This document shows positions 33,800 through 43,754 of a DNA stretch of 48,596 nt, piece by piece; position 1 is the stretch's first letter, and every line of letters starts with the position of its first letter. The stretch is from Folioceros fuciformis. Taxonomy: Eukaryota; Anthocerotophyta; Anthocerotopsida; Anthocerotales. The notes under the pieces are model-generated. The model was not told where the DNA came from, did no database searches, and worked only from the letters and a program-made list of their open reading frames with translations. The stretch covers positions 1-48,596 of the forward strand of contig JBNGIO010004124.1 in the NCBI GenBank assembly GCA_049999805.1, given 5' to 3'. A program made the position numbers and the translations under genes.

Positions 33800-34450
33800 C
33801 GGTGAATTTTACAAGAATCTAGGTTTGGACTCGACTCTGTGTTTAACACGGCTACAGTAGTAACACCCTTTTTCCACCAATGTGGGGCAACGTGCTGGTA
33901 GAATCTACCAGCGCGTAGAGGTCTATCTATCTCTCGCAGAAATTGACGTATCAAAGGACCCATATTATTTACCAAGTTCATGCAATGTCACAACAATTAT
34001 ATCATCCTCCGTCACTTCTGAATCTATCATAGCAAGTTGATTTGCTAACATCTTCACCTCAGTTATGTACACAAGTATGTTTCTACTACCTTGTGACACA
34101 TTGTTGAACTACTACTTTAATTGCATCTTCCTTGTATGTGTGACATTCCCATTGTTCTTTATGAGTATATCCCATGCATCCTTCAACAACTTACATCCCG
34201 TGATCCATAGGACTATAACATCTTAAACGCTTAGTGAGAACCACCGTAAGACTTTACATGCTCTCTCTCTGTCCATAGCTTATAAGCTCTCCGTCACTAT
34301 TGTGATGGATTTCTACTTATTTCAGGTTTCATCTCATCACCTATACAAAGGTCCCCAATGCATCCTAAACTTCCACAAGGCAAAATTCTTGTTGTCTAGC
34401 TTCTCTCCAACAATTTGAGAAATGTTCTCCAATCCCTATGTGTTTGCCAT
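33800..34450 (-). pseudogene. Decayed Ty1/copia gag remnant
   Basis: Read on the minus strand from an ATG at 34450, pieces in shifting frames resemble a copia Gag (UBN2/retrotran_gag): a KLDNKNFALWKFRM start, DAWDILIKNNGNVTHTRKMQL, then ITEVKMLANQLAMIDSEVTEDDII. Many stops and frameshifts break it. It differs from the gag at 36598-37236, so it belongs to another element. No LTR was found beside it. Confidence 0.6.
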
Positions 34451-35013
34451 ATCTTAGGCTTCCTTCTTAACCAGCACTTTTACTTGTAGTGTCTTTTCAA
34501 CTACTTCACTCTCAACACTCCAATATATCCTTGCTATCTTGAGTTTTTGTGCACCTGAACTGGATACCGAATATCCAACTAGATTCACTCCTTACAATCC
34601 TCATGTGCCTTGCTCTCACGGACTGCTCCTCTAGCAAACGCCCTTAGTGCCTCCTTAGCATGTCCTTCCTCCAAAATTACTACAAGACTTGATTGACAAT
34701 CGTACTGCTTCTACCTGCCCGTGCTCACACACCCCCTTATGCAATTCCTAGACACACACTTGCAACACCTAGCAAGAAAATTTGCTTGGGCAAGCTTCTA
34801 TAGGTCATCAATCCTCCCTACATTCCTCACCCAATGCTTGTTGTGTTTGGTGCCACTTCCTACAATCACTACTGTTGTCTGCAACTATCTTGGCAACTTC
34901 TTACGCTCAATTTGGCAGTGCCTTGCAGCCCTCCTAGCCAAACTCACTAGAGCATGCCTCAAGCAGTTCTTATCTACTAAGTCTCCTAAAGCATCTCTAG
35001 GCCACATAGTCTC
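34451..35013. other. Unassigned stretch between two copia fragments
   Basis: By position it could be the 5' leader or LTR of the element whose gag remnant ends at 34450, but no direct repeat, primer-binding site or coding match was recognised. Copia integrase homology stops abruptly at its right edge. Confidence 0.4.
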
Positions 35014-36594
35014 CTAGCGCGCACGGCAATTGGCTTCACTTGAGATTGGCCTCTTCTCAACTGGTATGTACGCAAAAGCTCTCGAGCCAAAGACGTGAAG
35101 ATGCATGATACTTGGTTTTCTCTTCCAGAATATCTCGAAAGGCGTGCTACTAGGAACCGACTGTGATGTGAGCTTGTTGAGTATATACATAGCTGTCACT
35201 ATTGCTTCTGTCTAGTATGGAGAAGGTAATCCTGACCACAAGAGCATTGACCTCGTCATTCCCATCAATGTTTGATTCTTTCATTCTGCCACCCCGTTTT
35301 GCTGCTGGGTATATGGAACGATAAGTTGATGAATAATGCCTTGGCTGGTTAGGAACTCCGTGAAGTCATGGTTGACAAATTCACCACCATTGTTAGTCCT
35401 AAAGAGCTTTAGCAAATGACCAGTTTGACGTTGCACCATGATCAACCAATCCTTGAAGATAGGGAATGTATCATTCTTATGGTGCATCGGGTATGTCCAC
35501 GTATACCGGCTATAGTCATCAGTTAAAGTCAGAAAGAAGGCTGCACCTCCGAGTGACTGAATTTGTAGCCTGCCTGATATGTTTGAGTGCACAAGGTCGA
35601 GGACTGATGTTGACCTATGAGCAGGAGCCCTTGGAAAAGGAGTCTCTCGTTGCTTTGCAAGGGTGCAAACTTCACAAATAGGCAGCTCCTTGAAACAACG
35701 TGGGAGAGGCTCACAATAGTAATGCTGCCTAGAGGCATCAATCAATTTAGTTCTATTAGCATGGCCTAGGTGTGCATGCCACAGCCTGGCCTACTGGACA
35801 GCTGTTAGGCTGCCAACTATGGTGGAACATGCTTGCTGTCGTCGGAGGCAAAAAATGTCAAGACGGTACAATTTGGAATCTATGAAAGCTTTGAAGATAC
35901 ATATGGCTGGGGCACTATGTCTAGAGAAACAACAAGCGTCTTCTGAGACGGTAAGAACTGAATCCTTCATTTTCATCAATCTGCTAAGTGACATTAAATT
36001 CTGAGCCATCTTAGGTACATACAAGACGTATGGGAGGACTAACATGCTATCATCGTGTAAGGGAAATTTACAGACTCCTCTACCAAGGATCTGAAGACTA
36101 CTCCCTACACTCTCATCACCCAAGTATACTTTTTCAGCAACGGCTGATAGTGTTAAACTGGTAAAGAGAGATTCATCCCCACAGATATAGGCTATTGCCC
36201 CTGAGTCCAAAAACCAACAATCCACCTCACTCGTTAAAGTGTTAAGACAAACAATAAGGATCGTTACTACTGGCTTGCCTGAATTTGTGGATGTTGTTAA
36301 GGACTGTCTGTCCTGACTACATTTTTGTGTGGTTGTATGTGTAGAGGGTCGAGAAGAAGCCCGTTGAGGCTCGCCGGCTTTCTTTTTCCAGCATTCCCGT
36401 GCCCAATGCCCTGGAGTGCTACACAAATTGCATGTACCTTGTCGTTTCTGAGCAGAGGAAGATGAACCAATGTTGCCAGGTGTGTATGAACCATGGCCAG
36501 CACGTTGATTCGGATTTATCCCCCTTCCTCTACCTCTGCCTCTAGTTGCTAAGAAAACTTTGTCGGTTTTCTGTTGCTTTTGCTGCCCTCTCAT
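35014..36594 (-). pseudogene. Copia protease and integrase, broken by stops
   Basis: From 36594 downwards this reads a basic RGRGRG stretch, a zinc knuckle (CNLCSTPGHWAREC), the protease active site WFLDSGA and YVPKMAQNLMS, then the integrase zinc domain (WHAHLGH...CEVC). Of the integrase catalytic triad, the first Asp appears as Asn (LVHSNISG), while TDDYSRYTW and NNGGEF keep the second Asp and the Glu. Later parts (VPYTQQQNGVAE, AMYILNKL, FGSRAFAYIP) follow. In-frame stops end the open stretches at 35791, 35281 and 35014. The protein cannot be made as it stands. Confidence 0.85.
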
Positions 36595-36597
36595 AAG

Positions 36598-37236
36598 TCA
36601 TGTTTGTTCTTCTTGGTATAGGGCTCCCACCACAGCCTCCAGCAAACGAGTTGGAGCACCAGCTAGTAGGGACTGGCCAAGAAGAGCAATGGGCATATTC
36701 TGAGTGGTGACAAAAGTTTGATAGCTTGTAGGAAGGCTGACTAGAAATTGTGCCACTACATCAGCCTCAGTCATAGGACTCCCAAGTGTGTTGAATTGGG
36801 ATCGCAAGCATCGAAACTTGCTAATATGATGTGACACAGACTCACCATCTCTCATTCGCAGGCTGTAGAGTTCAAGGCAAACTGCACAAAGGGTCATCAT
36901 ATTCTGAACCTTGTAAGTGTTTGACAATTGGTATCATATATCCTTGGCATTAACCAAGTATTTAGTTTTAGGAATGAGGTCAGCATCCAAGCCGTTAACC
37001 AAGAGAGCAATGGCAATGCTATTGAAGCCATCCCAATTATCCTTGTCGGCTTGAGTGACAGTTGTAGGAACTCCTGTTGCACCAGGTACATCAGGATCCT
37101 TGTAGGAGCCATCAACAATAGTCCAAACGCCACGAGCGACCAAGGTAGTCTTCATGCGAACCTTCCAGATGTCAAATCTCGTTCCATTAAAGCAGTCTTT
37201 GTTCTTTACGTCAAATGTAAATGAGGGAGTTGACAT
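36598..37236 (-). pseudogene. Copia gag, interrupted by two stops
   Basis: It starts at ATG 37236 (MSTPSFTFDVK) and shows the copia Gag pattern FNGTRFDIWKVRMKTTL, ALLVNGLDADL, MRDGESVSHHISKFRCLRSQ and FLVSLPTSYQTFV. TGA stops at 36936-36934 and 36600-36598 interrupt it. The first falls where a Trp would be usual, which suggests a G-to-A change. The zinc knuckle is in the following frame segment. Confidence 0.8.
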
Positions 37237-38300
37237 GGTGAAATGCAGGATGTTAAGTGCACAAAAGCGCTGTAGAACTGCTACAAGGAAAAGTGTTCAC
37301 AAATAGCTACAGGGGAATGTCAACTGACAAGGAGGTATGTAGGACCATGTATGTGATGGTTCACATCTAAAATAACTGTCTAAAACCGTTGTGAAAAGTG
37401 CCCTAAAAAACTAATTAGGAAAACTGACCTAAGTTTGGAAACGTGCCCTAAAATGTAATGAGGATGTTCTGGTGATGTTCAAGTGGCAGGGAAAATAACT
37501 GTTGAACTATGGATTGGCGGCAAAGATGAAATTGGATGAGTTGCACATAGAACGCATCTGATCCGATAGCACAATCACCCAATTCATTGCTCCAGTATGA
37601 TAGAAGTGGATGCCAAATTACTGCGCAGCACTCCAGTGGTGCCCTCCACATGCAGCGGAATTCAAAGAACAGGATCTGCAGGGCTCTGCTCTGATTGACC
37701 CAATTTCTGTATCAACTTCACATCAGAATACTATAGAAATAATTGGATCAGATTCTGAGTAGCCAACACACCATTGCTGATGTCCTTGCTACATTGATCC
37801 ATTCCATGATGCATTCTCTTCTCCATGTCATGTAAAGCTGTGAGAAATAGGTCTTGTCTTGCAATCAAATGAAAGATGCAAATGTCAAGTCTGCCATAAT
37901 GGTAATTGATCAATTTTGACAGTGAGTCATCTGAATCTGGAACATCATCATCATTCTTCTCACCTGAAATCGCGTCATCTAAATTTAGGATCTTTTCCTT
38001 CAATTTAGAATTTTGCAAATTTTGATCAAAATAATAGTGTGATGATTCCCCTTTGCAATCTCTCAGTTGATTACATACTGTCCTCATTCTTGTGTTTCCC
38101 TGTTCCAATGCACACGGATTTGGGTGTGATACTCATCAAAGTATTGATTCCATGGCCCGTCACACATTGGGGGAATCCACTGCACTCCTCTACAGTTGCG
38201 TGGAAATACTTCACGCGATGGAGGTAGTGCATGCGATTCCTTCCTGCTAGGCATTGGACAAGAACCAAGAATCAGTAGATGGCATCATACTATGATACCA
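37237..38300 (-). other. Leader region of the nested copia element
   Basis: About 1 kb separates the LTR edge from gag, which is long for a copia leader. It contains an open frame (38108-37731) with Asp/Lys-rich sequence that I do not recognise. TGGGTCAATCAGAGC, read on the minus strand near 37705, resembles a degenerate tRNA-iMet primer site. If that is the true primer site, the LTR would end near 37714 and be about 760 bp long. Confidence 0.4.
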
Positions 38301-38477
38301 TGATCCAATCCGTAGAGCATCAGTAGCTTGATAGTAATGTGTGCTTGCGGATAGGTGGAATAGAAGAAAATGGATAATCAACTGAATAAACATGAAGAGC
38401 AAAGAGTACTTATAGTACAATGTATTTAACCTAAATTAACTAGGCATATTTAACCTAAGATGGTTATGTATTCAACA
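38301..38477 (-). repeat. Candidate 5' LTR (or its first part) of the nested copia element
   Basis: On the minus strand it starts TGTTGAATAC exactly where the other element's RT frame breaks off. It ends ...GGATCA and is followed directly by TGGTATCA, the first eight bases of the usual copia tRNA-iMet primer site. No second copy exists in the window. The inner end is uncertain. Confidence 0.5.
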
Positions 38478-39465
38478 TACCTCACCCTCACATCTAGGTA
38501 CTACGTAGCCTTTGGGTTGCTCCATGTAGATTTCTTCGTTCAGATCTCCTTTTAGAAAAGCAGTTTAAACATCCATATGATATATCTCCATATCCAAAGT
38601 AGCAGCGATAGCAAGGAGTGCTCGGATAGAGGCTATTTTCGCGACAGGAGAGAAGGTATGTGTGTAGTCCACACCTGGAATCTGCGTACACCCTTTTCCC
38701 ACCAGCCTTGCCTTGTACCGCTCTATGCTGCCGTCAACCTTCCGCTTGATCTTGAAAGTCCACTTCGATCCTATGCACTTCCTTCCAGGGAGTAGGGGAG
38801 TAATAATCCACATTTTGTTGGTAATGAGGGAGTTATACTCACTGTCCACAGCTTCTCTCCATTCTTTTGCATTTGGGCCTGCGAATGCCTTTGTCAAGCA
38901 GCGGGGTTCTCCAACATCTACAAAACACACCTCCTCATTAACACATCCATTAAGAGATTCTATGAGCTTCTGTGATGGCTTTTGCAACTTGGTAGATTTT
39001 GTAATGTTGGTTGCAGTTCTGTAACTCGATAGTCTTCTTCTACTTCTTCAGTAAAATCAAGAGTTTCTCTCTCTCCCCCCTCGATGTTGCATTCTACACT
39101 TGCGGCTGGGGGTAAGACTCCAACTACGTCTTCAACCACAGTGACATCATGACTGTCTCTCCCTCCCCCCCCCTACCCTATGTCGTAAGGTTGAGAAGAG
39201 TAGACAGGCATTGGAGCGGAAATCACACCATAGTCTGCGGCAGACTCGAAGGGAGCGAGTAAGGGAGGAGATGAAGCTCCCACTCCAGTTGTAGCCTCGG
39301 CAACCTCTTGAAAAACAACATCCCTGCTAAAAATGACCTTCTTCATAGTAAGATCGTATAACCAATAACCTTTCACTACATCGGAATAGCCAAGCATGAG
39401 ACACTTCGTACCATTAGAATCCCATTTGGTCCGGCTCGCCTTTGGAACACGAGCATAGACCTCGG
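38478..39465 (-). mobile_element. Ty1/copia fragment: integrase C-terminus and reverse transcriptase start
   Basis: Read downwards from 39465, it holds the region after the integrase core (SEVYARVPKASRTKWDSNG, CLMLGYSDVVKGYWLYD, FSRDVVFQE), a variable linker, then the copia RT start (EWREAVDSEYNSL, GSKWTFKIKRKVDGSIERYK, ARLVGKGCTQ, GVDYTHTFSPVAK, YHMDV). A stop follows MDV, and the frame otherwise continues through FLKGDLNEEIYMEQPKG to the LTR edge at 38477. At its upstream end it abuts the methyltransferase fragment with no LTR between, so that junction is probably a deletion. Confidence 0.8.
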
Positions 39466-39745
39466 ACCTTGGCATTCCCAGCCAGCTATTAGCACGTCTA
39501 TGGATCCCAGGGCTTGGATGTGGCCTTGTTGGATGTACATGATGTCTTCAGGCAGTGCTGAGAATGTGGCAACTAAGGCTACCTCCGATAGCTGTGTGGG
39601 GAACGTGCTGCGGAGCTCTTGTAAGCGATGAGCAGCTATCTGCTGTGCTTCCCTGCTGCTGTCACATTATGCATAGTGCCTTGTAGGGAGGCCTGCCTTA
39701 AGCAAAGCCTTTAGGCCAGTACAAATGCCACCAAACAACTTTCGA
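39466..39745 (-). pseudogene. Partial C5 cytosine-DNA methyltransferase domain joined to a retroelement
   Basis: The minus-strand frame starting near 39745 reads LFGGICTGLKALLKAG (motif I, AdoMet binding), HYA-stop-CD (motif II region), AAHRLQELRSTFP, FSALPEDIMYI, then LGSIDVLIAGWECQG (motif IV; catalytic Cys codon 39474-39472). These follow the order and spacing of C5 cytosine methyltransferases. The motif IV proline seen in most enzymes (PCQ) is Glu here. It is a pseudogene: a TAA lies at 39669-39667, the frame is shifted against the upstream protease frame, and everything after motif IV is lost at the copia junction. It follows a gag and protease on the same strand, so it probably belonged to that element. 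Confidence 0.72.
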
Positions 39746-40480
39746 GAAAAAGGCCGGCGGGGCTAGGATAGGCCAATCAATCACCTGAGACTTGACAACA
39801 TGCTCTTGCATGGGATCCTTGAGTCCTCGCTGCAACAGAGCTTGCCCATGCTCATAAGCATCCTGCAGCACACCCTCAACCTGTGTGGGATGGTCAGCGG
39901 CCTTGATCAGATCTGTCAATCTCCATGTGGCTGTGGTGTTGCTGGAGTAGCTGTCACAGTGCTCCTCCTCTTGCTCTGACTCTAGGTGGTCCTCATCTTG
40001 CAAATGGTTGCTGGCCAAGGGTGTTCCCTCACTCACCAGGATTGCTGTACAGGCTTGTCGCTCTACAAGTGTAGCTGTGTCAGCCTCTGACATGTCATGC
40101 AACTGAAGGGGTAAGTGTGCCACCCTTCTTCCTCCTTGCTTCCAATCTGGATGATAATACGCCTGCTCTGTCCAGTTGTCCACTCTTAAACCTAGTGAAA
40201 ACAAAAATTCTTGCCCTAATAAGACGTCATAGTTTGTGGCTGTTGTCACTAGGCATGGAAGACTCAGTGTCATGGCATCTGGAGTGCCTAGCTTGAGTGT
40301 GATATCCACAGGCTTGACAGGCGACTAGCTCAATGGCTCCTGATGCTGTCCTTATGCTCCAAGGAGAGCTCTTGAGAGCTGAACCATCAAGGTTCAGCTT
40401 GGCAGCTAATGTCTTGCCAATGATCACTAGTTGAGCACCAGTGTCGAGCAGTACAACCCTTGGGGCATACCCATTCACCG
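39746..40480 (-). pseudogene. Retropepsin-like aspartic protease region with a frameshift
   Basis: The active site VVLLDTGAQLVIIG is clear near 40450. The frame then breaks near 40318, where a second frame takes over with VDITLKLGTPDAM, NYDVLLGQEFLFSLGLRVDNW and a long Glu/Asp/Ser-rich stretch up to the TAA at about 39698. The flap and second conserved stretch (YDVLLG) are as expected for a retroviral-type protease. One frameshift makes it non-functional as read. Confidence 0.7.
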
Positions 40481-41097
40481 TAATATGCCCCGCATCATTG
40501 TCGACAAGTGCATTGCCGACTCTGACTGCTAGGCGATTGGTGGGTTGGATCCTAGGAGAGCTAATGGGTTGAGCAGGCTACCTTCCAGCTGCTGCAACTT
40601 CAAACATGCTTCCAGCTACTGTCTCCCTGGTGCAAGGTGAGATGCTACCAAGTACCACCCACCCATTTGGAGCTAGTGGCCAACATGATGCTCCTGAAGA
40701 CAATACAACTGCTTGCGCTGGTTGCAATTCCTTGGGCAGACGCTCATGTCCTAGCCCCATGTCTTGCAAAGAAAATAGAGGAATGCCAGTCAGTTTCTCG
40801 GATAATTGTTCCATAGTGAAGGCCCTGGGCATCAAGTAGAATGGCCCACTGGCTAACATCTGTGGTTGTGGTGGAGGCTTGTTTACTAACTGTGGCCCTC
40901 CTGCCAATGTGGAATGCTCTTGCCCTCAAACTGGGATGGCACTTCCTGGTGACAGTGGTGCAAAAGATTGGGGCATGACCGCCTTTGCTCCTCGCTGCCG
41001 AGTGACTAGCCCTACTGCTATCTCCAACACTGGTGGGTATAAATGTGTGCCCTACCCACGTCTGTGGCAACTCAGCAGTTGTCATCTCAGCCTCCAT
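40481..41097 (-). other. Degenerate linker between gag and protease
   Basis: Two overlapping minus-strand frames (41097-40744 and 40907-40578) share fragments such as TWVGHTFIP and LFSLQDMGLGHERLPKEL. They appear to be one decayed reading frame broken by shifts. No family was recognised. Confidence 0.4.
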
Positions 41098-42072
41098 CTA
41101 GTTGGCGACACACACCTGATGTGGTGAGCCGTAATCCTCCTCCTTGTCTCTGACCAGTTCAGCAACACTGGTTGGTTTGGGTGAGGTTGCTCCACTACTG
41201 AGACTAGCTGTAAGCGCGCCCAGCTGCGAAGATAACGTTGCAACAGTGGCTTCTAGGGCAGATACCTTCTCTGCATTGGATGCAGCCTTAGCTTTGGCCT
41301 TGTCCCTTTGATGTCGGCTGCATGAGACCCCAACACTGATACCAACTTCTGTGGTAGCTGTACCTCCCGCATCGGCTGTAGTCCCTGTCCCACTGCTTGC
41401 ATTTTTCTGAGATCTTCTCTCTGGATGCTTCTGAAAACATATTGTGACCACATGTCCATTCTTGTGACAATGTGTACAATACAAGCCTTCCAGGGAGCAT
41501 TTGCAGGCTGGGCTCATATGCTCAGAACTGCCACAGTAGTTGCACAAAGAAGCAATTGTAGCTGCAGCTGCTCCAGCCTTGATAGGCTTGGCCTGTTGTG
41601 ACTTGGCCCTTGAACCTGTTGCAGTAGACCCCTTTGTGGAGAACATAGACTGGTAATGAGTAAATGCCTTGGAGTGTCGTGAAGCATATGCAGAGAAAGC
41701 GATCTCCCTGCATTCAGCTTCTTCATGTACTTGCTCCAAGGTATACCTATCACCATATTTATCCACCAACGCTATGATGAGCTGAAAATGAAAGAGTGGG
41801 TCTCCTTCCAAGGCTGTTAGGAATTTCTCCGCTCGGATGATGTTGAGCGAACGGATGCTTGTGAGGAGGTGGAGGAGGATTGAAGCCATGAGCGCGAGCA
41901 ATGGGCAGCTGGTGGTGCATCCCTCCCGAAGTAGCCTGGCTTGCCACAGGCTCTTGCTAAACATCCTGGAGTATCTCCAAAGGTGTGAATTACGGGTATG
42001 GTATGCTGATGAGTTGCTACACTCTGGCTTGAACCCTGACGAGAAGGTCAAAGGAACTGGACGATTGCTCAA
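41098..42072 (-). pseudogene. Gag with two CCHC zinc knuckles
   Basis: An open frame with a Gag-like helical part (AEKFLTALEGDPLFHFQLIIALVDKYG) followed by two perfect Cx2Cx4Hx4C knuckles (CNYCGSSEHMSPAC, CTHCHKNGHVVTIC) that bind nucleic acid in retroelement capsid proteins. A short Ala/Glu helix and Ser/Pro-rich tail follow. The first 60 residues look scrambled, so the true N-terminus is probably lost. Confidence 0.7.
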
Positions 42073-42479
42073 TCAGGTTGCAGCCAATCTCGGGGATCCA
42101 TTTCCAGTTCAAGGGGGTTACGGTGGCCTGGACAAGGGTTAGAGGCGCAGGCTGCCAAAAGAATGCATGCAGACAAAGGCGAGGGACTGGCAAATTGCCC
42201 CATCCAGATATTGGAGTGTGGTCAACCAGAGGACATAACTAACATTTGGCTGTCCGTCGACAAGCAGCATGTCTGGCTGCTCGCAGGCGGAAGGTCTCAA
42301 TACAGACATGCTGCTTGTAGACGGGGAGCCAGATGGTGGAATGTCACTTTTAGGTGCCAGGTTTACAAGGCTGCCCCTCGAGGGCACCAGACCAACAGCA
42401 ACGTGGAGGCTAAACGAACGTGAAGAGGTGGAGGCTCTGAAGGGTGCAGGATGCTCTGAAGGAAAGGGATGGAATGATC
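42073..42479. other. Unassigned stretch between the two gag-containing elements
   Basis: No coding match. It contains a foldback (42241-42340). It may be the leader or an LTR remnant of the minus-strand element. Confidence 0.35.
42241..42340. repeat. Imperfect foldback (inverted repeat)
   Basis: Arms at 42254-42275 and 42303-42324 are complementary over 22 bp with one mismatch, around a 27-nt loop. Weaker pairing continues outward to about 42241 and 42340 with a few more mismatches. Confidence 0.8.
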
Positions 42480-42584
42480 TGAGAGAAGAGGGAGGGTGTT
42501 GAGAGGCACTAACGATTTTGGTAGTCTTGAGAGGTTGGTCAATTTTGGTAAGGGTACCCAGTGGTGTCCAGGGGACACAACCCC

Positions 42585-42738
42585 TATTAGGTCGGGGTTA
42601 GGATTAGGTCTGATTAGGTTAGGTCAGACTTAGGGTTAGATTTAGGTCAGAACTAGGTTTAGGTCAGAGTCAAGTTAGGTCAGAGTTAGGTTAGATCAGG
42701 GTTAGGGTTAGGATTAGGTCGGAGTTAGGTTTAGGGTT
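42585..42738. repeat. Degenerate TTAGG/TCAGAGTTAGG-type repeat
   Basis: About 150 bp are made of variants of GGTTAGG, GGTCAGAGTTAGG and GGTTTAGGTCAG, with GTTAGGGTTAGG and GGTTTAGGG inside. It resembles plant telomeric sequence loosely but is irregular. Confidence 0.75.
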
Positions 42739-42811
42739 TTCACGAGTGGAGGGTTCTGTCGGAGGCGTGCTGACCTAGTTAGACAGTGATAGGGGTTCCT
42801 GGCCAAGGGGG

Positions 42812-42818
42812 TATAAGA
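42812..42818 (+). promoter_or_regulatory. Candidate LTR TATA box (TATAAGA)
   Basis: It follows the TTAGG-type repeat and precedes the gypsy coding region by about 0.9 kb, where a U3/R border would be expected if the LTR spans 42480-43652. Confidence 0.35.
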
Positions 42819-43655
42819 GGCTAGGCTTGTCATTGAGGAGGGGTCTTTTTGGTGAGAGCTCCCTTAACCTTGTGTGTAGGCTGCTGGGTTAGAAGGTTAA
42901 ACCAGTGTGCAAATGCACCTCGGCCTCAATTCCCCATGCCACTAGGGGAACGTGGCGGCTCCCAAAATTGCTGAGATCTGGGTGGCCAGATCCGCAGGGG
43001 TTGACCTTTCTTGCAAGCTGGTTGGGTGGTTGGGGTACCTTGACATCCCTAAGGGGTTTCCAAGGTGATGGGCTGCAAGGCTGTGACCCAAGGAGGCTAT
43101 CCAGCCTGGGTCTGCACATTCCTGCCTCAAGGACTGCAAGTGAGGGGCTGTTGTGTTCTAAAAGTCCAGGAGTGAAACGTGAGAGTGAAGGGCTGAAGAG
43201 TTGAAGTGCTGAAGTAGAGATTTGAAGTGCTGGAGTTTGGAGTTGTTGTGCTGAGGTGAGGAGCTTAGGTGCTGAAGTTCTCAATCAGCCGCTGAGTTGG
43301 CTGACATTAGGGCTGAGAGTGGAGGCCGAGGCCAGGGCTGGGGCCTCCTCTCAGATGCTAAGGCGGCTGATACCTGGAGCTGGGAGTGGGAGCTGAAGAT
43401 GATGCTGGAGTTCTCATTCAGTTGGAGTTGGGGTTGGTGTTGAAGACGGGGCTAAGAATGCTGATCTTTTTGTTGTAGTGTGGTTAGGTCTACGAGCCAG
43501 CTGGTAGATAGGATTAGATTAGGGCAGTGCGGGGAGATTGTAGGAAACCTTGACACTAGTTCACTCCCTTGGGAGCGAATCATAGTACTGCAACGATAAT
43601 AAGGGGGAAGTGTGGCCCCTTAGTGGTTCTTGGGTGTAAGTTCCACTCCACATTT

Positions 43656-43670
43656 TGGCATCGTTGCCGG
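43656..43670 (+). other. Candidate tRNA primer-binding site
   Basis: TGGCATCGTTGCCGG lies 3 bp after a CA dinucleotide. It resembles the TGGCGCCGTTGCC-type primer site I recall from some plant gypsy elements, differing at one or two bases. Confidence 0.5.
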
Positions 43671-43754
43671 AGAGTGACATTGTTGTTAGGGTTTAGAGGG
43701 GACTAACCTAGATAGGGAGTTGGATAAGGGGATGCTGGAGGGGCTGGTGGATGC

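Larger units (their letters stand above)
35014..38477 (-). mobile_element. Truncated Ty1/copia retrotransposon (LTR edge, leader, gag, PR, IN)
   Basis: On the minus strand the order is an LTR edge beginning TGTTGAATAC at 38477, a leader, gag, protease and integrase. Homology stops at about 35014, so reverse transcriptase, RNase H and the 3' LTR are missing. The LTR edge falls inside the reverse transcriptase frame of another copia fragment (38478-39465), which marks this as the later, nested insertion. Confidence 0.75.
39466..42072 (-). mobile_element. Retroelement remnant: gag, protease, partial methyltransferase
   Basis: In minus-strand order it holds a Gag with two zinc knuckles (42072-41098), a degenerate linker (41097-40481), an aspartic protease (40480-about 39750) and a partial C5 methyltransferase (39745-39466). 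Reverse transcriptase, integrase and LTRs are not visible. The type of element (Ty3-like or other) cannot be settled without RT. Confidence 0.65.
42480..43652 (+). repeat. Probable 5' LTR region of the Ty3/gypsy element
   Basis: The inner end is inferred from a CA at 43652 directly before a primer-site-like sequence. The outer end is a guess: GATTAGGTCTGATTAGG-like text near 42600 resembles GATTAGGTAGGCTGATTAGG about 110 bp into the 3' LTR, which would put the start near 42480. A TATAAGA at 42812-42818 could be the LTR promoter. Bases 43180-43450 are low-complexity GCTGAAG-type sequence. Overall similarity to the 3' LTR is not obvious by eye. Confidence 0.4.

Noticed and set aside
33894-33912. 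Perfect 9-bp inverted repeat with 1-nt centre (GCTGGTAGA/TCTACCAGC)
   Set aside because: It lies inside a decayed copia gag and has no partner elements; probably chance.
42889-43284. Minus-strand frame of 131 codons rich in Ser/Leu/Gln
   Set aside because: It is produced by the GCTGAAG-type low-complexity tract of the probable LTR and lacks any domain.
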